Part shown: piece by piece, positions 39,187-51,538 of the stretch
How the letters are laid out: every line of letters begins with the position of its first letter
How positions within the stretch are numbered: position 1 is the first letter of the stretch
NCBI GenBank assembly: GCA_009731375.1
Contig: BJOX01000013.1
Location: 1,124,589 to 1,188,588 of the forward strand
Origin: Paulinella micropora
Taxonomy: Eukaryota; Cercozoa; Imbricatea; Euglyphida
Length of the DNA: 64,000 nt
Direction of reading: 5' to 3'
Made by a program: the position numbers and the translations under genes
The notes under the pieces: generated by a model
What the model saw: the letters and a program-made list of their open reading frames with translations, nothing else
Databases searched by the model: none
Told to the model about the DNA's origin: nothing

Positions 39187-39250
39187 GTACATCCACACCC
39201 CCGCCGCCATCACGGCCGCTGCCAACAGCTATGCCTTGATGAACAGTCCG
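39187..39250 (+). repeat. Second copy of the preceding exon
   Basis: Differs from the first at a few bases (Ala for Asp, Ser for Gly codons) and lacks the upstream acceptor and YPSFLQ codons. It is followed by the same CATATCTGTCTACC intron sequence. Confidence 0.7.
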
Positions 39251-39528
39251 GTAGCTATCTCATCCACATATCTGTCTACCGGTCTATCTTTCTATCTGTC
39301 CATTAAGTCAGTCTATCGATCTATCAATCTATCAATCTATCAATCTGTCAAACCATTAATCCATTAATCCAGCAATCAATGTATCTATCATAGCTGCTTA
39401 CGTATACCTACCTGTCTGCCTATCGATGTAGGCTGGCAGTGCCGGAACACATACACACATACACACATACATATATACATACATACATACATACATACAT
39501 ACATACATTCTGTCTGCTATCGATGCAG

Positions 39529-39570
39529 GCTGCCGGCACGCTGACCGAGGCGGATTTATTGCGAAATCTG
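39529..39570 (+). CDS. Exon of the Patched/NPC1-like gene
   Basis: Between gatgcag and gtatgc: AAGTLTEADLLRNL. A scrap of its start recurs at 39428-39450 (GTAGGCTGGCAGTGCCGG). Confidence 0.6.
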
Positions 39571-39641
39571 GTATGCATGTATGTATGTATGTATGTATGT
39601 AGACGGCAGACAAGCAGTTCGTGATCTGTAACTTAACACCA

Positions 39642-39696
<55 letters not shown>

Positions 39697-39849
39697 ATGT
39701 CTGTCTGTTTATCTATCTATCTCTCCTTTACCATTGATTACATCGGCAGATGATAGATAAGACAGCCAGACAGATACGTAGGCACACACAAAGGTACATA
39801 GGTAGCGAAAATGTCAATTATGTATCTATGTATCTAATAATGTATGTAG

Positions 39850-40019
39850 ACTGCTGAAGAGCAGTTTGTGATCTGGGACTGGGGCGTCAACAACACTCGC
39901 GTGGACTTCACCGTCACCAAGTTCCCCAAGGCGGGGCCGGCGGTAGGCAGTCGCATTCCCAACTTGATCCCTGTGGACGCGCTCTTGACTGGGTTTGTGG
40001 GCAGCCCGGCGGTGTGCAG
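39850..40019 (+). CDS. Exon of the Patched/NPC1-like gene, second ectodomain
   Basis: After atgtag: TAEEQFVIWDWGVNNTRVDF, TVTKFPKAGPAVGSRIPNLI, then PVDALLTGFVGSPAVCR up to the donor. An early partial copy (GACGGCAGACAAGCAGTTCGTGATCTG) is at 39600-39626. The sequon NNT is present. Confidence 0.65.
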
Positions 40020-40204
40020 GTCATAACTAACTGACTAATGACTAACTGACTAACTAACCAACTAACTAACCAACTAACTAACCAACTAACTAACCAACTA
40101 ACTAACCAACTAACTAACTAACTAACTAACTAATCAACTAACCAACTAACCAACTAACCAACTTACTAACTAATCAACTAACCAACTTACTAACTAACCT
40201 GCAG
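40020..40204. repeat. (ACTAACCA)n intron array
   Basis: ACTA/ACCA repeats between two coding exons. Confidence 0.9.
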
Positions 40205-40276
40205 GACGCCAGCAACATCTTGTTCGATGAGAACCTTCATGCGCTGGGCGTTCGCTTCTCCTTCTACGTGCTGGGG
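40205..40276 (+). CDS. Exon of the Patched/NPC1-like gene
   Basis: Between ctgcag and gtaaag: DASNILFDENLHALGVRFSF then YVLG, in phase. Confidence 0.65.
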
Positions 40277-40369
40277 GTAAAGACAAGTTGTCGAACGCGT
40301 ACATAGGTCAACTCCGTACGAGTGAATGCATTCACGTATGTATGTATGTATGTATGTATGTATGTATAG

Positions 40370-40703
40370 ACTTTATCAATGACAGCCGCGACATCACAGA
40401 CAAGTACAGCGAACAGGGCTTGCTCTGTTTTCCAACGGGCTTTCTGTACCGGTTCTGGGAACAGTACACCCCGGTGCGGAGCTATTTCGTGCCTATGCTC
40501 CTTGCCGTCTTGTTCGGCGCATTGCTCACCTCCTTCCTCTTTCTCTTGCACCCGGGGGCCGTGCTGCTCACCGGCATCGCCATCTTCTGTATCGTCTTTC
40601 AAGGTGATGGGTTTCTTGTCCTGGCTGGGGCTGAAGCTGAACGGCGTGTCGGTGGTGAACATGGTGATGGCGGTGGGCGTGTCCGTGGAGTTCACTGCAC
40701 ACA
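40370..40703 (+). CDS. Exon of the Patched/NPC1-like gene, second RND transmembrane block, cut by gap
   Basis: After tatag: DFINDSRDITDKYSEQGLLC, FPTGFLYRFWEQYT, then helices VPMLLAVLFGALLTSFLFLL and AVLLTGIAIFCIVF. After a one-base frame change near 40605 comes VMGFLSWLGLKLNGVSVVNM and AVGVSVEFTAH at the gap edge. 'N-x-V-x-x-x-x-x-x-x-G-x-S-V-E-F-x-A-H' is the well-known second-half RND signature of Patched, Dispatched and NPC1. The shift supports residual indels. The gap 40704-41324 hides the next helices. Confidence 0.75.
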
Positions 40704-41339
40704 NNNNNNNNNNNNNNNNNNNNNNNNNNNNNNNNNNNNNNNNNNNNNNNNNNNNNNNNNNNNNNNNNNNNNNNNNNNNNNNNNNNNNNNNNNNNNNNNN
40801 NNNNNNNNNNNNNNNNNNNNNNNNNNNNNNNNNNNNNNNNNNNNNNNNNNNNNNNNNNNNNNNNNNNNNNNNNNNNNNNNNNNNNNNNNNNNNNNNNNNN
40901 NNNNNNNNNNNNNNNNNNNNNNNNNNNNNNNNNNNNNNNNNNNNNNNNNNNNNNNNNNNNNNNNNNNNNNNNNNNNNNNNNNNNNNNNNNNNNNNNNNNN
41001 NNNNNNNNNNNNNNNNNNNNNNNNNNNNNNNNNNNNNNNNNNNNNNNNNNNNNNNNNNNNNNNNNNNNNNNNNNNNNNNNNNNNNNNNNNNNNNNNNNNN
41101 NNNNNNNNNNNNNNNNNNNNNNNNNNNNNNNNNNNNNNNNNNNNNNNNNNNNNNNNNNNNNNNNNNNNNNNNNNNNNNNNNNNNNNNNNNNNNNNNNNNN
41201 NNNNNNNNNNNNNNNNNNNNNNNNNNNNNNNNNNNNNNNNNNNNNNNNNNNNNNNNNNNNNNNNNNNNNNNNNNNNNNNNNNNNNNNNNNNNNNNNNNNN
41301 NNNNNNNNNNNNNNNNNNNNNNNNTCTCTTTCACACACA

Positions 41340-41384
<45 letters not shown>

Positions 41385-41406
41385 TCTCTCTCTCTTCTCT
41401 CTCTCT

Positions 41407-41477
<71 letters not shown>

Positions 41478-41627
41478 TGTCTCTCTGCATATATGCATGC
41501 ATGCATACATACATACATACATACATACGTACGTACGTACGTACATGCATACATGCATGCATGCATGCATACATACATACATACATACATGCATACACAT
41601 ATTCCTGCATGCATCAGGCAGCAATGT

Positions 41628-41698
41628 CGCGCGGGCAGTTTCGGCGCTGTCCCGCATGTTCTTTCCCATCTGCCTTGGAGTCCTATCCACCTTCATTG
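41628..41698 (+). CDS. Exon of the Patched/NPC1-like gene, penultimate helices
   Basis: After catcag, in the phase reading through SNVARAVSALSRMFFPICLG and VLSTFI up to gtacgc. 'S-T-x-[IL]' followed by the helix of exon 42372 is the Patched C-terminal pattern. Confidence 0.6.
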
Positions 41699-42200
41699 GT
41701 ACGCAGCATAGTAATACGTGCATGCATACATAATATACATACATACGTAATGCATATTTCTTCCTCATCTGCCTGGACGCTGTGTCCGCCTTCATCTGTA
41801 CACAGACAGCATAGATATACGTGCATGCATACATACATACGTAATGCATGTTTTTTCCTCATCTGCCTAGACGCCCTATCCACCTTCATCTGTACACAGA
41901 CAGCATAGTAATACGTGCATGCATACATATATACACAGTTACATAATGCATATTGTTCCTGAACTGCCTAGGCGCCCTTTCCGCCTTCATCTGTACACAG
42001 ACAGCATAGTAATACGTGCATGCATACATACATACATGATGCATGTTGTTTCTGAACTGCCTAGACGCCCTATCCACCTTCATCTGCACAGACAGCATAG
42101 TAATACGTGCATGCATGCATACATGCATAATGCATGTTGTTCCCCATCTGTCTGGGCGCTCTGTCCGCGTACACACAGCATTATTATGTGCAGGTACATA
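41699..42200 (+). repeat. Five to six tandem partial exon copies, about 85-95 bp each
   Basis: The unit CGTGCATGCATACATA...TAATGCATxTTxTTCCTCATCTGCCTxGACGCxxTxTCCxCCTTCATCTGTACACAGACAGCATAGTAATA repeats with drift from 41700 to about 42180. Each holds the end of the 41628 exon and the beginning of its intron, without the rest of the exon. Confidence 0.8.
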
Positions 42201-42371
42201 CATACATAGTGATTGCATGCAGAAATCTTACACACACGCATAATACATAATATGATATGATAAATATGCATAACGTACATATATTCAATGATTTATCACG
42301 GCAGGCACTTACTTACTTGCTTACTTGCTTACTTGCTTACTTGCTTACTTGCTTACTTGCTTACACGCCAG

Positions 42372-42469
42372 GCATCTTGCCGCTGGCGTTTGCTGACTTC
42401 GGCTACTTCAGGCTCTACTTCTTCCAGCAGTACGCACTCATCTTGATCTTTGGCTTGCTGGACGGGCTG
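42372..42469 (+). CDS. Exon of the Patched/NPC1-like gene, C-terminal helices
   Basis: After gccag: GILPLAFADFGYFRLYFFQQ then YALILIFGLLDGLV, the strongest Patched/NPC1 C-terminal match in the window. Partial copies of its end (CTCATCTTGATCTTTGGC...CTGG) lie at 42540-42580 and 42722-42760. The first begins a tandem block of about 180 bp that also duplicates CCGTCCTTCTCGAAGCCAGCC. Confidence 0.8.
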
Positions 42470-42891
42470 GTCACACACCATACATACATAAATACATACA
42501 TACATGAATAAATACATACATACATACATACATACATACCTCATCTTGATCTTTGGCTCGCTGGATGGCCTGGTCACATACATACATACATACATACATA
42601 CATACATGCATACATACCGTCCTTCTCGAAGCCAGCCGTGGTTTCCACTTACGCATACATACATACATGTATGCATACATACATACATACATGTATGCAT
42701 ACATACATACATACATACATACCTCATCTTGATCTTTGGCTTGCTGGATGGCCTGGTCACATACATACATACATACATACATATACACACCGTCCTTCTC
42801 GAAGCCAGCCGTGGTTTCCACTTATGCATACATACATACATGTATGCATACATACATAGATACATACATACATGCATACATATACATTCAG

Positions 42892-42944
42892 GTCTTGCTG
42901 CCCATTGCTGATGCTGCTGGGCCCACCCCCGCTCCTCGCAGCCG
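42892..42944 (+). CDS. Last membrane exon of the Patched/NPC1-like gene
   Basis: After attcag: VLLP in one frame and LLMLLGPPPLLAA in the next. Together these suit the Patched ending 'G-L-[VI]-x-L-P-x-x-L-S-x-x-G-P', so a one-base error near 42905 is likely. Confidence 0.6.
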
Positions 42945-42949
42945 GTTGC

Positions 42950-43150
42950 TTGTCTTTTTCTTTTCTTTTTCTTTTCTTTTTCTTTTCTTTTTCTTTTTCT
43001 TTTTCTTTTTTCTTTTTCTTTTCTTTTTCTTTTTCTTTTCTTTTTCTTTTTTCTTTTTCTTTTTCTTTTTCTTTTCTTTTTCTTTTCTTTTTTCTCTTTC
43101 TTCTGTGTTTTGTTTCTTTTCTTTTCTTTTTTCTTGTCTTTTTTTGGAGT
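42950..43150. repeat. (CTTTT)n pyrimidine array
   Basis: CTTTTT/CTTTT array; the surrounding 43170-43560 is (GTAT)n, (CTAT)n, (CA)n and (CT)n. No gene. Confidence 0.9.
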
Positions 43151-43326
43151 TCGGAGCGGCGCTGTGTATGTTACAGTATGTATCTATCTATGTATCTATG
43201 TATCTATGTATCTATGTGTGTATGTATGTGTATGTGTGTATGTATGTATGTATGTATGTATGTATGTATGTATTTATGCTGCAGGTGATAAATTAGGCTC
43301 ACGTCGCAAAATGGAGCCAAGGTGTG

Positions 43327-43364
<38 letters not shown>

Positions 43365-43385
43365 CCTACCTACCTACCTACCTAC

Positions 43386-43418
<33 letters not shown>

Positions 43419-43484
43419 CATCTATCTAACGTCTCACTCTCTCTCTCTCTTTTTCACACACACACACACACACACACACTTTGA

Positions 43485-43527
<43 letters not shown>

Positions 43528-43664
43528 CTTCTCTCTCTTTCTTTGTTTTTCTAGGTCCCGGAAGAAAACCCCTCTCTTAATATGCACGCACGCTTTGCTC
43601 CTGCCCCCTCCCCCCCCCAAAAAAAACGCACACACACACACACACACCCTCTTTCCTATTCTAG

Positions 43665-43775
43665 TTCACGATCGGGACCAGAAGGTCCCAGCAAGACAGA
43701 AAACCCTGCCAAGAATGAGGACGCGGGACAAAGAACGATCCGGGAGAATGAGGATGTACGAATACACAGACGACT
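43665..43775 (+). CDS. Possible cytoplasmic tail exon of the Patched/NPC1-like gene
   Basis: After ttctag an open hydrophilic frame includes RSGPEGPSKTENPAKNEDAG and continues in the same reading to about 43824. It has the Ser/Pro/charged content of a C-terminal tail, but no homology evidence and no clear end. Confidence 0.3.
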
Positions 43776-43851
43776 TACGCCTTCTGCATTACTACATAAC
43801 ACTCACTTACAAGCCACAGCTTAACACGTGCATGCAGGCATACATGGTTGC

Positions 43852-43867
<16 letters not shown>

Positions 43868-43924
<57 letters not shown>
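43868..43924. repeat. (GA)n microsatellite
   Basis: GA tract after a (GT)n stretch. Confidence 0.95.
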
Positions 43925-43927
<3 letters not shown>

Positions 43928-44640
43928 CCCATGTATGCACGCGTGTTGATTTTAGTAGACCTAGCGGCCTAGGCTACTAGTAGCACGCTCTCTCGGCCTC
44001 CTGTGCAATCTGTTTCTATCTCTTCCTTACCTATGGGCAGTCTTGTGCTGTTGTTGCAGTCGCTCTAGGAGTCGTCGCGCTATGAGAATGCTGTCTTGGA
44101 AATGGCTGAAGAACTTCATTCTCCTGCCTCGCCGTCTTTTGTCAGTCAGCAACGCTCGCTGTAATGTCATGAGAAGTGCCTTCTACTTAAGTACAATGAG
44201 CGATGACTTCAAGCGCTTCGTTCTTATTATTAGTCATTTCTTACTGTTGCGGCTTGTAGTTTGTTTGAAAGCTCTAACCAAGCGCTTTCCAAACAGCCTT
44301 GACACAGGTTCGGACAAGGATTTATTCATAGCGAAGCGCTTGAAATCATGGCTAATTGTACTAAGTCGTAGGATCTTTTCAATTTTGTTCGTTGAGTTTG
44401 TGTAGGATGGATGTCACAACGTGTGATCTGCTCAAGAGCTCCTGTGCAGTTACATGTGAATGCTCAATGAAATTATCCTAATAGAATAGTCACACGAGGA
44501 TAATAATATATAGCAGCTAAGCCGTGCAGTGCAGACAGCAACGAATCATTGGTATCTATGGTTCGGAATATGCGGTCGCAATTATAATTAGTATGAGGCG
44601 CACAGTAATATGTTAATTCATGGCCACACGGATAGAAACT
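43925..44640. other. Unique region with inverted repeat, unknown
   Basis: A 120-codon open frame (44043-44405) shows no recognisable family. GACTTCAAGCGCTTCG near 44206 and CGAAGCGCTTGAAATC near 44333 are near-inverted. CAAGCGCTTTCC also recurs at 44279 and inside the inverted-repeat element at 49785. This suggests a fragment of a small non-coding element, not a gene. Confidence 0.35.
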
Positions 44641-44643
44641 CAC

Positions 44644-44693
<50 letters not shown>

Positions 44694-45294
44694 CCTCAGA
44701 GAGGGGGGGGGGGGGNNNNNNNNNNGGCCCGGCAGTGAAGAACATACCTCATTTTCTTTTGCCTTGTTTGAGAAAAAAAATTATAGTGTTCGCGATAAAG
44801 CATATCCAGGGGATCAGTATATTCTAACTTCATATGATTGTAACTAAACAGGCTTACATGCACAGTAGAGGACGAGTACATCAAATGGCTCGAGCCGGGA
44901 AGACGACTAAGACCGGTGATCACACACCCCGGCCCCGCAAGCCGCTGATACTAGAACGACTTTTTGAGACCCGAAATCCGAGAGCCTGCGGGTTGTAATT
45001 GAAAGTTATACTCAATCCTGGCATTAGACACTTTCCATTTCACTTTTCGGCGGGGGGGGGGGGGGGGGGGGCCGNNNNNNNNNNNNNNNNNNNNNNNNNN
45101 NNNNNNNNNNNNNNNNNNNNNNNNNNNNNNNNNNNNNNNNNNNNNNNNNNNNNNNNNNNNNNNNNNNNNNNNNNNNNNNNNNNNNNNNNNNNNNNNNNNN
45201 NNNNNNNNNNNNNNNNNNNNNNNNNNNNNNNNNNNNNNNNNNNNNNNNNNNNNNNNNNNNNNNNNNNNNNNNNNNNNNNNNNNNNNNNNNNNNN

Positions 45295-45322
<28 letters not shown>
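44641..45322. repeat. (GA)n, poly-G and poly-A tracts with gaps
   Basis: GA tract 44646-44702, poly-G and a 10-N gap at 44716-44725, unique sequence 44726-45050 without a recognisable gene, poly-G, gap 45075-45294, then poly-A. Confidence 0.85.
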
Positions 45323-45325
<3 letters not shown>

Positions 45326-45787
45326 TTACACCCACTATTAATATTAATAATACTACGGCGGAATCGTGCCGTAAATTAATCAACATAAACTATTTTGCGC
45401 AGCACAACCATCTACAAATTGTCAATGAACAACACCATCGACTTTCCCCAATGTGTTCCTGACTCTGAAAGTTTTGTTTCAGCATAATTCATCAAATTTT
45501 TAATTTTTTGAACAGTCTTATTAGCTGGAGAGGTTCTCGTTTCGCCCGAAAGTTGTTCACTCTCAATAGTATTGGCCTGCTTTCGCGTTTTACCCTTAAA
45601 GTTGCTCAATAATCTTTTTGTTTAACATTGTGCAAAAAAAGGCAACAATTTTTTTCATCGGGGACGGAATCCGGAACGGAAAGACTTTTCCCAACAGAGT
45701 GGGCCCTGCGGGCCGAAAATTAGTTTTTCTTTTTTGTGTCGTGGCACTTTTTCGATTTTCTAGATTTCGGGTAACAGTGCCTTTGTA
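45323..45787. other. Unique sequence, no gene recognised
   Basis: AT-rich, non-repetitive. A short minus-strand frame (45412-45609) has no recognisable content. GGGCCCTGCGGGCC at about 45702 is a GC-rich near-palindrome in otherwise AT-rich DNA. Confidence 0.35.
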
Positions 45788-45912
45788 GTTTTTGTGTCAA
45801 AATTTTGAAATTTTGAATTTCAATTAATTGCTATATGTGTCCGCAAAAATAACGTAAATTTTAGCGAAATGCTAAATTTAAATTTGAAAATTCAAAATTT
45901 TGACACAAAAAC
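45788..45912. mobile_element. MITE-like inverted-repeat element, 125 bp
   Basis: Perfect 22-bp inverted ends: GTTTTTGTGTCAAAATTTTG plus AA at 45788-45809 and its reverse complement at 45891-45912. About 80 bp of non-coding AT-rich DNA lies between. No target duplication was identified, so a simple long hairpin is the alternative. Confidence 0.6.
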
Positions 45913-46218
45913 GAAAAAGACCCAACATCAAAAAAGTAACACAAAATAGAAAAAAGTATTTTTTGTTCACAGTTGAATGTCGCTACCAATACAATAGAAT
46001 GTCTGACCGACGCCTCCGAAGACTACATATCGTATATGATAGCCCTACTAGTGATAAGTATTTATTTGATAAAAAGCAGCCAGTGATCGTGTAGAATAAG
46101 AAACAGTATTCATGAAAGTTTATTATCGTTGCTGTTGTTAATATTCTTGTTATGGTCATTATTTTTGGATGAATATGCTGGCTATAATATATGATGTATT
46201 TCTCTTTTGTTCACTCAG

Positions 46219-46351
46219 CCCACTCGCTGATACCTACGCACAGTCACAATGTCCTCAACGGTACAGGTACAGATCATTTCGGCGTCGCCAAAGTCGCGCG
46301 TGCAGCTGGAGTCCTTACCACCGCCCGTCCCACGCATGTCATGGATCTACC
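46219..46351 (+). CDS. Exon-like segment of unknown gene
   Basis: Between ctcag and gtacat, open in one frame: AHSLIPTHSHNVLNGTGTDH, FGVAKVARAAGVLT, then TARPTHVMDLP. GC-richer than its surroundings and with good splice borders. No family recognised; it may belong to the 53-64 kb gene or a separate one. Confidence 0.4.
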
Positions 46352-46434
46352 GTACATACATACACTCCATACATTACATATATTACATGGATGTATGATG
46401 TAGAGCAAACCTAACAGACTCCCCGCTCTCTATT

Positions 46435-46800
46435 TACTTTATCGTTATCTGAATATCTAATTGTTTTTACTACAGGTTATCTGACTATCTTAATGGTTGT
46501 GTGGATCATGACTGTGGCAGCTGCTGGGTCATGATGGACTGTAACGACAATGAGCTATCCATGTCCTGTCTAATGACCTCTCCATGTACTTATCTGAATA
46601 TCTATCTGTTTTTGCGAACCATGACTGCTGGCGACTGTAGGGTCATGACTGAATGCAGCTAGATATCTCATTTCTCTATCTGCTAACCTGTCCGTCTTCC
46701 CGTCACTCTCCATCTCCATCTATTTTATCTAACCAATTAGTTATTTCTGTGAACCATGACTGTTGGCGACTTTAGCGTCATGGTGGACTTGACCTAGATA
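46435..46800 (+). repeat. Three diverged copies of a TATCTGAATATCTA...CATGACTG unit
   Basis: Units near 46447, 46590 and 46740 share TATCTGAATATCTA, TGTTTTT and (G)AACCATGACTG-TGGCGACT-TAGxGTCATG. The first copy reads GYLTILMVVWIMTVAAAG after an acag acceptor, so the others may be dead copies of a membrane-helix exon. Confidence 0.45.
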
Positions 46801-46814
46801 GAACGACAGGTAGA

Positions 46815-48065
<1,251 letters not shown>

Positions 48066-48169
48066 AGAGAATCCTGGCCTGGGGCGGCAATCATGCAGCA
48101 GTTTGATATATCTAGTGGGTGATCTATCGATTGATTGATCGACTAACGGATTAAGTGACCTACTGATTT

Positions 48170-48181
48170 ATGAAAATCAAT

Positions 48182-48231
<50 letters not shown>

Positions 48232-48370
48232 CGCACGCACGCACGCACGCAAGCAAGCAAGCAAGCACGCACGCACGCACGCACGCAAGCAAGCAAGCAA
48301 GCAAGCACGCACGCACGCAAGCACGCAAGCAAGCAAGCAAGCAATCAAGCAATCAATCAATCAATCTAAG
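48170..48370. repeat. (CAAG)n / (CACG)n tetranucleotide array
   Basis: Alternating blocks of CAAG and CACG units. Confidence 0.95.
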
Positions 48371-48680
48371 CGGAAGACTGTGGTTTGCACTAAAGACTTT
48401 GGCCTACGCGTATGTATGTATGTATATATGTATGTATGTGTGTATGTATGTATGTATGTATGTATGTATGTATGTCTGTATGTATGTATGTATGTATGTG
48501 AAGCATTACGGAAGGTGTAGCTTCTGGCCCCGTCCTGTGTCACGGTCAGCACCTAGCCAAAACATACATATAAGAAAATATGGGTACAAAAACACAAAGA
48601 TACATAAATGGGAACAACGACTTATATGCATCCATACCGGTTTAGACGCGCTGCCTAGTTTGCGAACCATGTAGCTCACC

Positions 48681-48736
<56 letters not shown>

Positions 48737-48812
48737 GATATACATACATACATACATACATATATATATATACATATATATATACATATATAAATAAATA
48801 AACAATAAATAA

Positions 48813-48848
<36 letters not shown>

Positions 48849-48860
48849 TATATATATGTA
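48371..48860. repeat. (GTAT)n, (GA)n and (AT)n arrays with short unique islands
   Basis: Short unique island at 48500-48680; otherwise microsatellites. No gene supported. Confidence 0.8.
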
Positions 48861-49337
48861 TATATATGGAGGGGTGCACAGTATGGAACCCCACGGGAAG
48901 AGGTGGTTGGGCCTCTTCCCATTGGTTCCGAGGCTATGTCGTTGTGTTGTTTCCGAGGCTATGTCGTTGTGTTGTTTTTGTAAGACATACACCACGTGGG
49001 ATCAAAGGGGTATACATATTCCGCGATCTAGGGGTGGTGACGGGTTTTGAGGCGTCCCAGACACTTACCACAAAACGTCCTCATGCGCTGGCAGACCGCA
49101 TGAAATGTCTGCTACCCCCCTTGAGTACATCCATTCGACTTATACCCAGTCTTGTGGAATTCTCTCAAAGGGAACATCAATCATTTGCAGTTGATTCTCT
49201 GCAAGGTACCCGACACGCCGAGCGGGTAGCTATTCAAGGATGGTCAGAGTCAATCTTCCCTCCCAACATTCACTGTTGTGACTGTTGGGTTGAGAGATGG
49301 AGGCGCATGGCCCTTGGGCTCGGCAATGACTAATCAA

Positions 49338-49340
<3 letters not shown>
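48861..49340. other. Unique GC-richer block, possible old retroelement fragment
   Basis: About 480 bp of non-repetitive sequence bounded by (AT)n on both sides. It has an internal tandem duplication of CCGAGGCTATGTCGTTGTGTTGTTT (about 48928-48977). A plus-strand frame is open at 48866-49333 but shows no recognisable domain. The AT-repeat borders resemble those of the other isolated blocks at 7118 and 61241. Confidence 0.35.
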
Positions 49341-49374
<34 letters not shown>

Positions 49375-49421
49375 GAGAGAGAGAGAGAGCGAGAGAGAGA
49401 GAGAGCGAGAGAGAGCGAGAG

Positions 49422-49453
<32 letters not shown>

Positions 49454-49635
49454 CATCGAGAGAGAGAGAGAGCGAGAGAGAGAGAGAGAGCNNNNNNNNN
49501 NTTATCATGCATCATCATACATCATCATCATCATCATACATCATACATCACCACACATCATCATACATTATCATGCATCATAATACATCATCATCCATCA
49601 TCATCATCATACATCATCATCGACACACAACAACA
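49341..49635. repeat. (TA)n, (GA)n and (CAT)n arrays
   Basis: Microsatellites with a 10-N gap at 49492-49501. Confidence 0.9.
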
Positions 49636-49673
49636 ACCATTTATTGTATTGCTGTTAAGCTTGTTCCCTAAAA

Positions 49674-49885
49674 TATTACTGTGGACATTCAAGTTGCAAA
49701 CTATCCAACTTTGATCTCATCGATCTCTATCAATCTAAGTGCTACGACAAATCTGAAGCCAGCATTGGAAAGCTTAGGACAAGCGCTTTCCAACGGTGTG
49801 CGCTGCATGTCCGTATAACAAATATTGATTGAGAAAGATGAGGTCAAAGTTTGAATGTTTTGCCACTTGCATGTCCACAGTAATA
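49674..49885. mobile_element. MITE-like inverted-repeat element, 212 bp
   Basis: The left end, TATTACTGTGGACATTCAAG, and the following 28 bp (49674-49721) match the reverse complement of 49837-49885 with a few mismatches and a one-base length difference. The interior is non-coding and includes AAGCGCTTTCC shared with 44279. No target duplication resolved. Confidence 0.65.
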
Positions 49886-50019
49886 ATAGTGTTGCTGTCG
49901 CCATTACTGTTATTATTACTATGTTTGGTATAGTTGTTATATTTGTGTGTGTGTGCATTACCTACCTAATTATTTGAAACAAAATAAACTACATAAAACA
50001 GACAATCTGTACGCTACAA

Positions 50020-50024
50020 TATGC

Positions 50025-50065
<41 letters not shown>

Positions 50066-50105
50066 TTAGAGAGAGAGAGAGATGAGAGAGAGATGAGAGA
50101 GAGAT

Positions 50106-50196
<91 letters not shown>

Positions 50197-50243
50197 GGAA
50201 GAGAAGTCGAAGAGAAAGAGGAAGAGGAAGAGGAAGAGAGATC

Positions 50244-50283
<40 letters not shown>

Positions 50284-50297
50284 TCGAGAGAGCGATC

Positions 50298-50329
<32 letters not shown>

Positions 50330-50404
50330 AAAGAAAGAAAAGAGAGAGAGAGAGAGCAAGTGAGAGAGAGCGAGTGAGTGTAGAGAGAGAGATGAGAGAG
50401 AGAG

Positions 50405-50467
<63 letters not shown>

Positions 50468-50541
50468 AAAAGAAAGAAAGAAAGAAAGAAAGAAAGAAGA
50501 GAAGTCGAAGAGAAAGAGGAAGAGGAAGAGGAAGAGAGATC

Positions 50542-50633
<92 letters not shown>

Positions 50634-50676
50634 NNNNNNNNNNAGAGAGAGCGAGTGAGAGAGAGCGAGTGAGTGA

Positions 50677-50707
<31 letters not shown>

Positions 50708-50809
50708 GGAGAGGGAGAGAGAGAGATAAAGAGAAAGAGTAAGAGAGAGATTGAGAAAGAGAGAGAGAGAGAGAGATAGAGAGATCAAGAGAAAGAGGAA
50801 GAGAGAGAT

Positions 50810-50848
<39 letters not shown>

Positions 50849-50960
50849 GAGAGAGTGAGTGAGTGTGCGTGTGTGTGAGAGAGAGAGAGAGAGGGAGGGA
50901 GGGAGGGAGGGAGAGGGAGGGAGGGAGGGAGGGAGAGAGGGAGCGGGAGCAAACATACAT
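50020..50960. repeat. (GA)n / (GAAA)n purine array
   Basis: GA and GAAA arrays. A higher-order block, (GAAA)n then GAGGAAGAGAAGTCGAAGAGAAAGAGGAAGAGGAAGAG then (GA)n, appears twice (about 50130-50280 and 50400-50560). N gap at 50634-50643. Confidence 0.9.
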
Positions 50961-50999
50961 GCATTTGTCATTTTTGTTGTGGTTTACGGTATGAAAACT

Positions 51000-51538
51000 G
51001 AGCGAACATTGAAAACTGACACATGTCTATGTACGTATGTCTAAGCCCAAATCTTTATGCAAGAGTCAACATTCATTGCACCTGAAAAATCTGGTGCATG
51101 CAAATTTAACTTTCTATGTGTGTATGCATGTTTGACCCCTAGTCTCTTCATGAAGGAGTCGAAGTGTTCATCGCTCCACGTGAGTTTCCACTGGCCAGGA
51201 ATCTTAGGTGATGGCTCCATACTATTCTCTGCATGTATGTAGCAATTCAGTTCTTCTATGTATGACAGACAGACAGACAGGCAGACAGGCAGACAGACAG
51301 ACAGACAGACACACACACACACAGACAGACAGACACACACGCAGACAGACAGACAGACAGACAGACTCATGAAAAAAGAAAAGAGAGGGGGGGGGGGGGG
51401 GAAAAAAANNNNNNNNNNATAACATAACATAATAATATATATCACCGCGCAATATATCTAAGCAAAATATTAATTTTAATAACTATAATACAATATTAAT
51501 ACTGAGCCGCTGAATACTAATTTAATATTAATATCTTC
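51000..51538. other. Mostly unique sequence with (CAGA)n, no gene recognised
   Basis: Unique 51000-51260, CAGA repeats 51268-51366, poly-G and 10-N gap (51409-51418), then AT-rich sequence. Confidence 0.6.

Noticed and set aside
49278-49583. Coding gene after the 48.9-kb unique block
   Set aside because: The open frame runs through (TA)n and (GA)n repeats and has no domain.
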